NCBI GenBank assembly: GCA_014281115.1
Contig: JACONQ010000002.1
Location: 3,782,001 to 3,846,000, forward strand
DNA length: 64,000 nt
Source of the DNA: Laburnicola sp. R22_1
Lineage: Eukaryota; Ascomycota; Dothideomycetes; Pleosporales; Didymosphaeriaceae
Direction: 5' to 3'
The position numbers and the translations under genes were made by a program. Positions 23,101 through 34,801 of this stretch are shown here, in pieces; positions within the stretch are counted from its first letter, which is position 1, and every line of letters starts with the position of its first letter. The notes beneath the pieces were generated by a model, which worked only from the letters and a program-made list of their open reading frames with translations, was not told the origin of the DNA and searched no databases.

Positions 23101-25024
23101 CATTGATATTCTTGCGCCAGCCGACTGGGCGACCTTCTTTTCTTGGGCAAAGGATTGCCGTTGGCTAGCTTCTTGGTACCTGTGCGATTCGAAATGCTGA
23201 AGAGCCATCCATGGCTGCGAGCCTCTCCCAAGGCTAGCCACGCGCAGAGATCGATAACCCAGCTGCCAGATGCTAGACCGCACAAGCCCAGCAACAGAAG
23301 AAATAGAGTCCCTAAACCCGCGATTAGAGAACGGAATATCGAGGGTGTTGGTTGGACGTTGAACGACGTCCGGGCCGTCGACTGCACAATCCACCCACAC
23401 AGTAGCTTACCAGATTCCCTATGCAGAGCCGCACCAAGCCGACGCCGACATATCCTCTGCACCGCTGGCTTTTAAAACCAGCCTCGTATCGACCGAAGCC
23501 CACACGGCTCCGAGATGGCCGGGATACAGTATTCTCTCACCGTCGATGCTCCCCTCGCATTATTCGGTTGCGGTGTAGCGCGCCACCCGAAAGCTCATCG
23601 TCCTGCGCCGGCGTGAGCTGAGCATGCTATGCATCGATTCCATCGTCAGTATAGTGAGCGGAGTCTGGAATCCTAGTCTTGCTGGGCTGTAGAATCAAAG
23701 GGATGGATCGTGGAAGTGGGTGCAATGTGGCTCGCACTCCCCCGTGCGGCCTCGAGTCGATGCCAAGCCAAGCGCCCCCCTCCATCCCCTCACTAGGAAG
23801 GGACGACCATGCTCCACCGTAACAGCAATGACGCAAAAGACTTGATACGAGGAAGATAAGATCACCGCCTTAATGCGTGAGACTTTGCGGAGATGTTATT
23901 ATACAGGGAAGACATATTTAGTAGTGGGTATATGCCTAGAAGGGTGTCCAAAACCCAGCTTCGCCACGCGATACACAACCAGGTCACCAATAGCATAGCT
24001 AACATGTACATTGAAGTGCCTAAGAAAAGAGCAACATTCATAAACCACGCCTGACGTGGCAAGATACATCCCACCCCCTATAAACCTACCCAGCACGCCT
24101 ACCTCATCTGCAAAAGCACACGCACACACACAGTTAAAAACACAAGAAAAAGGGCATTACCCATTGCTCGCTCATCTACTCCCTCCCTCACTTTTCACCT
24201 CATCACTCCCTCCCATGCTCCCCATCCCCCCTCTCTCATTCCCTCCGTCCCCCACAACCCCCAACCCTACCCTCTACCCTATCACAAAACAACCAAAGCC
24301 AAAGCTAAAACCAAAGCAAAAAAGAAACCTAAAATACCACATAAAACAAAACTCAAATAAAATATCAATATGGTATAACAACCTCATAAACAGCGAGCCC
24401 AACCCTCGCTCCCTCCTCCCCGCCTCCCAAATACACAAAACAAAAACACAGGCCCATCTCTCGTAGATAAATTAAGAAAAAAGGAGAACATTAGGAACAA
24501 TAAAAACTCCTACGCCTGCCCCCATCAGTGCAAAAAGAACACAAGGACCAAGCGAATGGTGAGGAGTGCGACTGTGTCTCTCTTCAAGACCAAACACACA
24601 CACGAGTGGAATATCTCGAAAAGGGGAGGAAAAAAAAAGGCCCACAGGGCGACACCAGTATATGAGGCCGCACACCTCGTAGATGATGAACAAGCAAAAG
24701 CAAAAAGGAAGACCGGTCGCATAACCCCGGAACAAAACGCCAAATTAACAATGTCCAAAGCCAACCAACCCAGCATTGCAAAAAAATCTCGCCCCCCAAA
24801 AAGTGTCCCTTTGCCTACCCACCTATGCTCCGTAAAAGAAAGCGAGAGAGAGGTTGGAAAATGACGGGTATATGAACGTTTTTCCGGTTGGACTCAACCT
24901 ACCACCACACCCTCCGTCTCTCATTGCGGCAGAAAGTCGTGCGCCGGTATGTATGGCGAAATGTTGCAGGTTTCTGTACAGAAGCCCATTAGCCCGACTT
25001 GCAAGACTCCCGGGTCACCACCAA
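20190..25024. other. Gene-poor region with possible relics
   Basis: 4.8 kb with no gene I can defend. The minus strand between about 21430 and 23460 carries several mid-length frames in different phases. One has a hydrophobic segment (SLIAGLGTLFLLLLGLCGLA, about 23330-23270); others hold protein-like snippets (FLDDPWPEGVNPGSFPTLAE, about 22970; RDNFAVVIRVAEL, about 22620). Phase changes lack clear splice sites, so this may be a decayed membrane-protein gene. 24050-24480 is C/A-rich, the 3' flank of the minus-strand gene that ends at 25025. Confidence 0.4.
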
Positions 25025-27457
25025 TCAGTCAATCCCGGCTTCCACGGTGTCGCCGAAGCCGAAGTCAGTGCCTAACGAGCCAAAGGCTGTTGAGTCGTCA
25101 CCGACATGTAGGAAGGAATCAAAGTCGAAATTCTCAAGAGCGTTTTGATCATCGAACCCAAGACCGAGGTTGTCAAAGTTTGGCTAACAGCATTAGTATG
25201 GCTATTATCTAGTTAGAAAGGGGCGCTTACATCATCACCCAGATTGCCAAAATTGTTGTCCATGGGGGGTTGTTGCTGTGCTGGCGGTTGCTGTTGTTGT
25301 GCAGCCTGTGGTTGTGGCTGTCCATTGGCTCCTTGTGGGAATGGCTTGGGATGCACGGGCGTAATGGGAGCCGTTGGAGTCGCTGGTTCTTCGCCACCGG
25401 AAGCTGCGGGAGTCGCGCCTGTATTTGCCCCCTTCTTGTTGTTTGCGGGCTTCTAGAATCAATATTAACGATGCTCAAAAGGAGACAGAAAGTGAGCCAC
25501 TTTACCTTATTGTCCTTGGTGTTTTTCTTCTTGGGATTTGCTTTGCTTGTTTGCGAAGGTGTCGGTGGTGCTTGAGCTGGCTGTGATGGGGACGGTTCTT
25601 GTGCGCGCGGTTGCTCACCAGCAGGAGCCGGGGGAGGCGGCATCTGGCTCCTCTGTTGAGGATTGTTGCCCATCGGGCCCATTGGTGGTTGTCCCTGCAT
25701 TACTCCAGGCTGTCCTTGTGGACCCCGCCAGCCACCATTCTGCATGGCTGCCAATTGGTTTGCTCGCATGGCTTCAATTTGCTGTGCTGACATTGGCTGT
25801 CCATTGAACTGAGGATGCGAACTAGGAGGGGGTCTCATCATTGGATTGTTCCCCATTGGACCAGAGAAAGTATATTGTGGAGGCATGCCGGGAGGCATTT
25901 GGTTGGGATCGAAAGCTACACCAGGTGCTGGAGAGTTGCGCTGTGGTGGCATCGCACCTTCAGGCATCGGTGAACCGGGGAGACCCTGTTGGCCCATTCG
26001 TGGGGTAGCCCCCTTCTTCATTTGATCACTGGGGTTGGGTGAAGGTCCACCAGCTCTGCTCCCCTGAGGGGACATGGAGGGTGGAAAACCAGGACCTCCG
26101 ACAGCAGCCTGTGCGTGAGGACCGGACATGTCCTGCTCCTGTCGGGCCATTAGTAACCGCTTCTTGTTCTGCTGTTCGAGTAGCATGAGTTGCATCTGGT
26201 AATCCTGTAGCGCATGGTTTCCCTGGGGCGGCCCAGGGGCGCCAGCTGGCATTCCTGGTCGCGGCTGGTTGCCAACGAAGAGGTCTGCTTCGCCAGCCAA
26301 GCCCTGTTGGTTCATCGGAGAGCCTTGTGCGCCGTTGTTCATCCCCTGAGCGATCGTATGGTTATTCAGTGCCATTCTCTGTTGTTGGGCCAGGCTTTGG
26401 GCATATACCTCGATTTGCTTTTGCGGCCCCTGTTGGGCGAATTCACCAAATTGGTTTCCGGGCATGTTGCCCCCATTCATTGCACCTGTGGAGCGCATGT
26501 GGTTAGCCTCGGACCCAGGAAACAGCCACTCCGCCTGTGGCATGCTCTGGCTATGTGCCAGGGCCATTCGGGGACTGGTACCTTCAACGCGAGGACGCTT
26601 GTTCGGAGATCCTCCATTTTCGTTGGAGCTAGGCGATTGGGGCCGTTGCCCATTCATGTCCATCTGCGAGCCATCTCGCTGCATTTGTTGCGACATCATA
26701 GCCTGACTCTTCATCGGATTCATATTTGCCATGGGATTGCCATTACTGTAGGGCACATGTGTGAGCGCTATGCAGAATTGAGGAAACGGAAGATACGTAC
26801 GGGCGGTTGTTCATGGCTGCGGCCCGCTTCAGGTCATTTGGAGGAACGCCGTTTGGCATTGCCCGCATCATGCTCTGATACTGGGCGGCGTTGATGTTGC
26901 CATTCATCATCATGCGCTGGTTCCGGCTGTCCGTCTGCGCGTTCATAACGTTCTGGTTCGGTCAGTACTACCATCACATGGCTAAAACAAGGCGCACTCA
27001 CGCGGGCATGACTGATGTACTGAGTACCTTTGGGGGTACTACTGCGATTGCGGGCCGCACTGAAGATGTCCCAGAACTGGACCCACCAGTCAAGCAGGAA
27101 GGAGTTGTCCATGGCATGGCCGCTGGTTTGGGGAATATTGGGCGCGGGAAGATCCTTCGTGTCCTGGTCCATTGGGTCGACGCCGTTTACGTTCCTGCCG
27201 CTCGGACTTGACTTCTGCGGGGGTTTTAGATTCATCTTCAAATCGCACTCGATCATCATCCGCGCGAGCCGGTGGTTCTGGTTGCGGAGGAAGTAGTCGT
27301 AGATGTACGTGTTCAACTGGTCGTGCGGATCCGGGAAGGCGGTCCCTGAGCCTGGCCCCGGCTGGCGCTGGCCATTGCCCATGATGGGGGTGCCGTCGAG
27401 AGATGCCACAGCCGCGTTCATGTTGGCCATGGCAGGCATCTGCTGCTGGTTCTGCAT
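25025..27457 (-). CDS. somA: LisH-domain transcriptional regulator SomA/Flo8/Som1
   Basis: Orthologue candidate of Aspergillus SomA, Magnaporthe Som1 and yeast Flo8. These act with PtaB/Mfg1 downstream of cAMP/PKA to control adhesion, biofilm and development. Exons (minus): 27002-27457, 26801-26952, 25506-26745, 25231-25452 and 25025-25183; 742 aa; introns 47-55 nt with consistent phases. The LisH lies at about residues 48-75 (LNTYIYDYFLRNQNHRLARM), followed by the conserved FLLDWWVQFWDIFSAAR at about 118-135. Then comes a long Gln/Met/Pro/Asn-rich disordered region and an acidic aromatic C-terminus (FDNLGLGFDDQN, NFDFDSFL) typical of an activation tail. In A. fumigatus SomA is needed for expression of adhesion and GAG genes; here it is on the same 20-kb stretch as those genes. 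The target set is inference. Confidence 0.88.
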
Positions 27458-28584
27458 CGCTACGGGAGACGGTAGGAGGCGGCCGCGATGGGCGCCGTCG
27501 ACGTGGAGCTGCGGGTGACGAGGCGCGCTGCAACGGCGAGGTTGAGTCGAGTCGCACCTGAGTGCGGGAGTTGGTGTGGGCTATAGCTGCATGGACGGGC
27601 CGTGGCGACCGGTGTCTGGGGCGCGCAGTGCAGTGCAGTGCCGTGCAGTGCCGCGTCGAGTTTGCTATCGCAGCGGGCGCCGGCGGAGAGGAGGCGGCGA
27701 GGCGCGAGTGCGAACTGGCGGCGAGGTGCGGGCTGCGACAGACGCGGCGAGGGCTGGTGTAGGTAGGGTGTGGATGGGATCGGAGCGCAAGGGTCTAGCG
27801 ATGGCGTGGTGAGAAGCCTTTTGCAGCAGGGCGCGGCTCAGTCAGTGTCCAGTGTCCAGGGCAGCCCGACGACGGCGGACGAGGGCGCGCGACAACCACG
27901 AACAAAAAGCTGGCGGGAAGTGCAGGCTGAAGGCGAGCCGCCGAAATGGGTCGCGATGGGGATGGGAAGTCAGCAGAGCGAGAGGGTAGGCTGGGCTGGG
28001 TAGCGGGCAACCCGGGACTGCGATCTCCACGAGGGGGCGGCCAAGCACGTCGGCCAGCGCCAAGAATTCATCACGTGACGGGCCCAACCACAGATCGATA
28101 TGCCAGTGGCTGGTTGCCCCTTCGAGCACACCACTGCCAGCGCGAGTGCAATCCATGGTTGGCCCTTCGTGGGGTGACTGCACTGCAATTTTTTTGGGCA
28201 CCTGGAGCGGCCGTGGAGGAAAATGGACACGCGTGGGGTGTAGTTATCTGATCACGACGCGCAGACATCTGCAGACTGGAAGCGTGCAGAGTGCAGAAAT
28301 GTGTCGCCGACATCAGCACAGCGCCGAAACAGTTCTTGCGCCTGCTACGGACTCTGCTTGCGTCGCGCGGCCATCTACCTGGCACAGTGCGCGGTGAGAC
28401 TGCGTGGCGTGCGCACTTGTCTTGGCTGCTTCCTACCATGCATGGCACCCGACACTTAGGTGCAATTCTTCCTCATCTCAATGTGCAATACATGCGGGAC
28501 CTGTCTGAGTGCAATTCTCCATACGCCTGCTCACCCACCGCAAATATCTAAGCTAAACGGCTGTTCCCCACACTTCCGCGTTCG
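27458..28584. promoter_or_regulatory. Upstream region of somA
   Basis: 1.1 kb between the somA start and the bet3 3' end. It is GC-rich, with a GCAGT tandem-like tract (27625-27651) and several CCAGTGTCCAG-like short repeats (27845-27860). No coding region supported. Confidence 0.45.
27625..27651. repeat. GCAGT short tandem repeat in the somA upstream region
   Basis: Repeated GCAGT units, one interrupted by GCCGT, about 170 bp upstream of the somA start codon. Possibly in its leader. Confidence 0.7.
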
Positions 28585-29359
28585 TCACTCGTCGTCTGGC
28601 GGCATCTCGTCGTTGATGTAGCGGATGAGCGATATCCGCATCTCGGTCGTGTCGTTGCCGCGGAGAACATCGCTGGTGAAATGCGCCTCCACCTGCATGT
28701 GCACCTATGCGACAGTCAGCTCCAGCTTCTCTCCAGAAATAGACGAGCCACATGCCATTTCCAGTGCGCCTCTTAGCACCCCTACAAGTATGTTCGAGAA
28801 CCACAGCTCATCCTGCGCCCGCCCGTCGTCCGGCAGCTCCACGAAGTCTGCCAGCGGGTTCTCCTCAAAGACGAGCGAGAACTGTTTGTTGTCGCTTGAC
28901 CAGTTCGTGATTGTGGGTGTGATGTTGAGGAAGATCTTGAAGCCAACCTAACACGCGCTGGTGAGCTTGGCCCACGCTGTACTGACAATGCGGCTACCTT
29001 GGATATCATTTCGGCAACCTCGCGGAAGTTTGAGCAGGCTGGTGCGCCCGACTTGGCGAGGAAGTCTTCAATGAGACGCAGCCCAATGTTGTAGCCCATG
29101 CGATCGAGCTGCTTGTTGACCTCCGGATAGTTGGACTCGTAGTCTTTGCACAGCTGAGCGACTATCGTGCCATAGGTGAGCGTAACAAGCTCGGCGCTGA
29201 CCTTGTCGACCCGCGTCCTTTTCAAGTCAGAGTGTATCCTTCGCGTGGAGCTGGACACTTACTTCCAGACTCTGACAACGATTAGCGCATAGCACGGGTG
29301 TACGCTGGACAATCTGGGGCTCACTCCTCGCCCAAACGGCCGGCTTTTGACGAAGCCAT
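28585..29359 (-). CDS. bet3: TRAPP complex subunit Bet3 (TRAPPC3)
   Basis: Core TRAPP subunit for ER-Golgi and intra-Golgi tethering; part of the GEF core for Rab Ypt1. Exons (minus): 29325-29359, 29263-29271, 28998-29217, 28756-28947 and 28585-28704; 191 aa, the family length. Splicing gives [20 protein letters not shown], then [67 protein letters not shown] and [18 protein letters not shown], all diagnostic of Bet3. Two features are unusual. Exon 2 is only 9 nt (A GTC TGG AA). The last intron (28705-28755) has a GC donor (ATG|GCATGT) with a normal ATAG acceptor; no GT donor keeps the frame. It shares a 278-bp divergent promoter with the U5-40K gene. Confidence 0.95.
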
Positions 29360-29637
29360 CTTGCAAGAACCAGCCTCCTAAGAGCCCTTCTGCCTGTATG
29401 AGCTTCGCAGGCGGCAATCGAGGGTTTAAAGTGCGGGGTAGGCTCGGGGTCGTCGATACACGGTCAAGTGGGAGAGCAAGGCGGCGTTGGAAGGGCACGC
29501 CGGTCGCATCCCTTTAGTAAGCACATCCTCGCGCTAGTACGCGACGCCATGTCGAAAGTTTACCAGGCCACCGCAGGCAACCTATCTACGACTCCATATC
29601 GTCCGAAAGCCCCCAATCGCAAACTTGTACTGTCGTC
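29360..29637. promoter_or_regulatory. Bidirectional promoter bet3 / U5-40K
   Basis: 278 bp between divergent start codons of two housekeeping genes. No TATA box seen. Confidence 0.6.
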
Positions 29638-31234
29638 ATGTCAGGCGAAAAGCGCCCTGCCGCCGACTCGTTCGGTTCCCACCAGCTCGTTAAACGCGCA
29701 AAATCGGATGTCAATCTGAACGGGCGTTCAGCCGTCGCCGTAGTGAACGGCTCGGCGCAGAATGGCGCGCTTATACAGGCGGTATGTATTGTTCCCGGCA
29801 GCGTGTAGAGGAGCTCGATTGCTAAAGCGCCGCAACTAACAGGTATGACAGGGCCCGCGAACCAGCGCGCTGCAGTCGCCCGTCATGGAGTTGACCGGGC
29901 ACAGCGGAGAGGTCTTTGCAGCTCGGTTTGACCCAACCGGCCAGTTTATTGCATCCGGATCCATGGATCGGTCAATATGTGAGCTCGCTCTTCCTATACG
30001 GGCTCTGTGGACTGACGAAGACAGTACTCTGGCGCAGCTCTGGGGCTTGCGAGAACTACGGAATCCTCACCGGTCACAAGCAAGCAATCTTAGACTTGCA
30101 CTGGGCCCGTGATTCAAAAGTGCTCTTCTCTGCGTCCGCAGACATGCACCTGGCGAGCTGGGACGTGGAGACGGGAGAGAGGATACGACGACACCCAGGG
30201 CACGAAGAAGTGATCAATTGCATGGATGTCAGCAAGCGCGGCGAGGAGATGCTCGTCAGCGGTTCTGACGATGGTTACATCGGAGTACGTGAGCGTCTGT
30301 CCACGAGACGAAGCCCCGCTAATTGAGGGACAGCTCTGGGATACAAGGACGAAGGATGCTGTCAGTTTCATACCAACCGAATTTCCGATTACGGCGACAG
30401 CAATATCCGAGGCAGGCAACGAGCTATTCACTGGTGGCATCGACAATGATATCAAGGTTTGGGATCTGAGGAAGAAGGCAGTTACATACACGCTATTGGG
30501 TCACACGGATACGGTCACTTCGTTACAGCTTTCGCCAGACAACACTCATCTTTTGTCCAACGCGCACGACTCAACGGTCCGCACATGGGATGTCCGACCC
30601 TTTGCGCCTGCAGACCGGCGGGTGCAAACATACGATGGAGCTCCTACGGGACCGGAGCGCAACTTGCTCAAAGCAAGCTGGGATTCGAAGGGCGAGAGGA
30701 TTGCAGCAGGCAGTGGTGATCAGAGCGTAGCCATATGGGAGGCACGCACCGGGAAGCTTCTGAACAAGTTGCCGGGCCACAAAGGAGCAGTGAATGACGT
30801 GCGCTTCCATCCGCGGGACGAACCTCTCTGTAAGTCTATCTTTTCCTTATTACCCACATGTCGCGTGATCTTTTCCCAAGTGAAGCGTCTCGGGTGTGAC
30901 GGCACTTGGTTTCAAGCTTCTGCGCGATGGGTTTGATGAGCATGAGCTCGATGACAGCTCCGGACCTTGGGCTGTACAGGACACCTTGCGCCTGAAGCGG
31001 CTTGAACGCGAACTGCTACTTGCCGAGAAAGCACTTCGTCTGCGAGTCTGCTTCATTACAGTATTAGATCGAAGGTTTCCGTACTCTCAGCATGTGCATT
31101 ACGTATTCTCGAGTAACACACGATGCGGAAACTTTTGACCTGATGATACCGAGTGGGCCAAGCTAACTTGGCGATCTCCAGTCCTCTCCGCGTCGTCAGA
31201 TCGCACACTCCTGGTGGGGGAGTTGGCGAAGTGA
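29638..31234 (+). CDS. cwf17: U5 snRNP 40-kDa WD40 protein (SNRNP40 / Spf38-Cwf17)
   Basis: Spliceosomal WD-repeat protein that sits with Prp8 in the U5 snRNP. Exons: 29638-29781, 29852-29978, 30025-30284, 30334-30829 and 31182-31234; 359 aa, near the family size. After a short basic N-terminus come seven WD units: LTGHSGEVFAARFDPTG...SGSMDRSILLW, LTGHKQAILDLHW...SADMHLASWD, GHEEVINCMD...GSDDGYIGLWD, ITATAISEAGNELFTGG...IKVWD, LLGHTDTVTSLQLSPD...VRTWD, LKASWDSKGERIAAGSGDQ...AIWE, and GHKGAVNDVRFHP...LSASSDRTLLVGEL. The final repeat is completed only by splicing across a 352-nt intron (30830-31181), far longer than the other three (46-70 nt). Its CTAAC branch point is at about 31162. Confidence 0.93.
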
Positions 31235-32364
31235 GTTCGCCGCGGAATCCCTTGGCTGTGGCCAAGTTCGGCGCAAAGCGTGGCAAGAAACAAATGACTT
31301 CATCGAGTCCCAGCTGCAGTGTTACAGGGGCCATGCTCCACACTGGACACGCCGATGCGACAAGCATTGATGGGAGAGGGGGCCTGAGGGAGCGAAACGG
31401 CTGGCGAGGGGACGCATACACAACGCGAGCTTTTGTAGATTACCTGCAGTGCAACGATACTGTCAGAGGCAATAAAGGAGAGATTTGAAATGGTCAATCT
31501 CAAGGTTCGTACCTTTTTTTGAAGGACGTGTCTGCAGCTTTCTGTTCAGGAGTGCGCGCATCGATTGCGACTGATTGGAGTTGAGTGAACGTTCGCGTTT
31601 CGGAAATTTTAATGGCCGGCCAATCGTTTCGGCTTGTCCAACCATATCGCCCCCTGCTTATTAGACGCAAATACGGTGCTCCGACTGTCCTATGGTCCGT
31701 GGCTCCGCGAGGAGCTGCATCGCCGCTGCGTTTCATCAGGGCTGCAGCCGTTTTATGATACGCGAGCTGTTACAGGCGTTGGCCCTGGCGCTCGATGCTC
31801 AACCCCATGAACGCTCGACCACCACCAACCGTCCTTGCAGTAGGGCGTCGTGCGACTGCGACTGCCAGGTTCCCTCCTTCCCTTCCTTAAGCCCTGTGTT
31901 TTCTTATATTCCTATTATTCTTTGGTTGTTGTGGCGATCTGTGCTGTTGACCACCAGGTTTCGCGTCGCTTTGTGAGAGCGCTTTCGTTGGTTCAAGAGC
32001 TGTGGTATTGTGCAGTAGTCTACACCGAGCTGTGGGCTACAGGGCTGTTGGGTTTCTTCACTTCTGCAGGTCGTTCTGACGAGTGGAGACGTTGTGGAAG
32101 AATAACCAACGGTTTATTACTCGACATGTACACTGTTTCTTGAGCGACGGACGGGCTCCAGTCATTCTTATCTCTATTCGACTACCTTCCTTCCTACTGT
32201 TCGCGTACGCTGCCGCATGGACGGTACTTGTACCAACGCATTCGCTACTACAACTTTTGTCGGACATTAAAACAGTTCGCAGACACTATCTACACCTAGT
32301 AGGAAAACTGTCAAGAGCTGGGACGATATATACTCTGGAAAGAGCTTCGAAGCATCAAACGACC
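31235..32364. other. Intergenic region and leader of the two-TM protein gene
   Basis: 1.1 kb. From about 31880 the plus strand is T-rich then mixed. The frame of the next gene stays open upstream to 32083, so a longer N-terminus is formally possible, but the upstream residues are not protein-like. No other gene seen. Confidence 0.45.
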
Positions 32365-33755
32365 ATGCCTATGCCGACATTATTCAAGTGGTCGCCTCGG
32401 CCAGACCAAACAACAGATGGCTCCCCAGTATCACAGAGTTCATCACGGTTCAGTGCGTTACACAACAACGTGCGCTCGATGATCAATGGATCCTCGATAT
32501 ACTCGCGATCACCAAACCTCGCAGGGAACGAAAGCCCGAAAACACCTTTCCTGGGCTTCCTCCGCCGCCCATATTCTCCTCCCGCACCCATCGATGTCCA
32601 GGCTGCGAACGAACCTCCGCGCGACTCGAGCGACTCGCGCTCACCCCTCCATCCGCAGCACACAGCGGGCTCATATATGCGCACAATTGCGCCTTTGCAA
32701 GATCCACGGGAACCCGAGACGGTATATAGGGCCCAGGCAGATATACCAGATCGCCACCCCGCCGATGTCCACTTGGAACCCCAGGGAAGCCTGGATCCAG
32801 AAACGGAGCAGCTAAGCGACGAAGTCCAGCAAAGAAGACGGCGGCGACGACACCGGAGAAGGAAACACCACCGAACCCAGGGCAGATGGGTACGCAGGAA
32901 GCACGAAGGGCGCGCCTGCCTGCCCTTTATACGCGGCAGAGCAGCGCGCAGCAAGCTCATGGCATGCATGACATCCGGTCTCTTCCTCGCCACCGTGCTC
33001 ACAATCTGTAAGCCGCCCTCCCATTCCATCCCCCTAAATCACTCCCTTTTGCCAAAAAAAGGAAAAGAACAAAAAAACTAACACGCATAGACCTCGCCCT
33101 CGCCCTCTCCCGCAGCGACATCGGCCAAGAAGTCCACGTCCTCTTCATCATGATCGTCCTCGCCACCACCATCTTCTTCTCCCACGCCCTCATCCGCCTC
33201 TGCATCCTCGTCCTGCGCCCGCCCCCCGAAAACCCAGACCAGCCCTCCATCCCCAACATGACGGGCCCCGACGGGTTTGTCCCCATCCGCCCGATCCGCG
33301 TCCACCTCGCGCGCGACGACGACCTCGCAGCCTCGTATTCCGACGAAGAAGACGCGCTCGAGTCCTCGGGCCGAGACGGAGACGCCCTCCGTCTTGCTGC
33401 CGAGAAGGATGAAGCTGTCAAGCTGCCGCCGCCCGCGTACGGCCTGTGGCGGAGCAGCGTCCGCGTTGATCCGAATCTGTTGCATTGGCAGCGCGTAGAC
33501 GCGGACGCACGAAACGAGCCGACGTCGCGGAATGCGTCTATCTCGGGTAGTGGTGCGGTGCCGGCGGCTCCAGGGCAGGGCGATGCGCCTCGTCCGCCGT
33601 CGTATGTCTCGGATGATGGGGTGTCGTATATCACGGAGGCGGTGCCGCGGTCGGTTGCGCCGAGTCATACCGGCGTTAGCGATATTCATCCTGCGTGGCG
33701 GCCGGGGTATGTGGTTTCGGAGGTGGCTATGGATCAGTGGTCGAGGGTGCGGTAG
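32365..33755 (+). CDS. Conserved fungal two-TM protein with PPxY-like motif, unknown function
   Basis: Exons 32365-33007 and 33091-33755, with an 83-nt intron (GTAAGC...CATAG); 435 aa. I do not recognise a named family. Residues 1-150 are Ser/Pro-rich and disordered. A very basic block (RRRRRRHRRRKHHR) lies near 155-170. Two transmembrane helices follow, roughly 205-225 (LFLATVLTIYLALAL) and 230-258 (VLFIMIVLATTIFFSHALIR), joined by a short loop. A long hydrophilic tail contains LPPPAYGLWRSSVRVDPNLL and RPPSYVSDDGVSYITEA. PPAY and PPSY are the type of motif bound by Rsp5/Nedd4 WW domains or used in vacuolar sorting (inference). The start MPMPTLFKW was chosen because upstream in-frame sequence is not protein-like. 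Codon choice turns G-rich after about 33420. Confidence 0.75.
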
Positions 33756-34801
33756 GTGGAGTCTTTCCGTTTCTGATGAGCTGCGGAAAGGTTTGGGGTG
33801 TTGTCGTTGTTGGTGTCGTTGGTTGTTTTCGTTGCAGCATGGCGGGCGCGTGTCGGTTCAGCGTCTTATCTATCTACCCTATCGTAATTCCTTTCCTTCA
33901 TTGCTCGTCGGCAGTCGCATCATGGAGTTACTCTTTTTTCTTTTCTCGCGCGCAGGGTCGCGGTGGAAAACTCCAAGAGTCGATCGGTCGGTCGGTCATT
34001 CCCTGGTGTAGTGGAGGCGTTGTTGGGCATTTATAACGTATATGTGTAGGATAGGTGTATGCTATGTCATGTTATATTGCCTTGGAACAGGAATCTATCC
34101 ATATGCTATAGCAAAGAGTATTATCAAGGATGTTCGAATTCGGAATATGCTTTACACGCGGAATTTGACTGGTGAACTATCAAGGCTATGGAATGGGTTA
34201 CACGTACATGCGTGTGTGGTGTAGAGAGCTGCTAAACGCGAATTTCTGTCCGTGTGCGTGCTACATTATGGAGGCGGGGTGGGGTTTGTTTAGGACGAAT
34301 TGGTCTTTCGAGGTTATGTTAGCTGTTGTGGATTACGTCGGAGCTGCATGAGATGCTGCGCAGAGGTGATATAATGGTACACTAGATATATGACCTCCTT
34401 TGTGGGCTCAGCATCAACAAGTAAGCTTACGGCAGGTCAAGCCACAAAAAAAAACACAGAGTGAGTACCAAACCAATCAATCATTACAAAAAGCTAATTT
34501 TTATTGAAGATCTTCGTCGTGTGGAGATTCTAACCTAGTTCGAGTCCGCACCATACACAGAGAGGGGTAAAACAGGAGGTACTAAACCCAGCACCCAGCA
34601 CACAGTGAAGCTAATTTTTATAACCGCAACGCCAAACCAGACTATGCAAAACACACACATGCAAGCGAGCGTATCTATACCATGCCAAAAGAAGCAAAAA
34701 GCACCCAAATTTCGAACGTCAGCCGTCAGACGTCAAAAACCTCCCCACCCCCATCCCACGCCACGCAAAAGCGCCCCATACAACCATCATCCCCTAAGCA
34801 C
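33756..34801. other. Intergenic region between convergent genes
   Basis: 1.05 kb of 3' flanks. It is G/T-rich to about 34050, mixed to 34430, then A/C-rich with an A run (about 34446-34454). A GTTCGAGTCC string near 34531 resembles a tRNA B box, but no foldable tRNA surrounds it. Confidence 0.45.

Noticed and set aside
27090..27557. 155-codon minus frame overlapping somA exon 1
   Set aside because: Out of phase with the LisH-encoding frame; Arg/Pro-rich shadow of a GC-rich exon.
32083..32364. Upstream in-frame extension of the two-TM protein
   Set aside because: The 94 extra codons are mixed hydrophobic sequence without continuity to the Ser/Pro-rich start; the ATG at 32365 is preferred.
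34525..34545. GTTCGAGTCC resembling a tRNA B box
   Set aside because: Flanks do not form a T stem, and no A box or acceptor stem is found at the right spacing.
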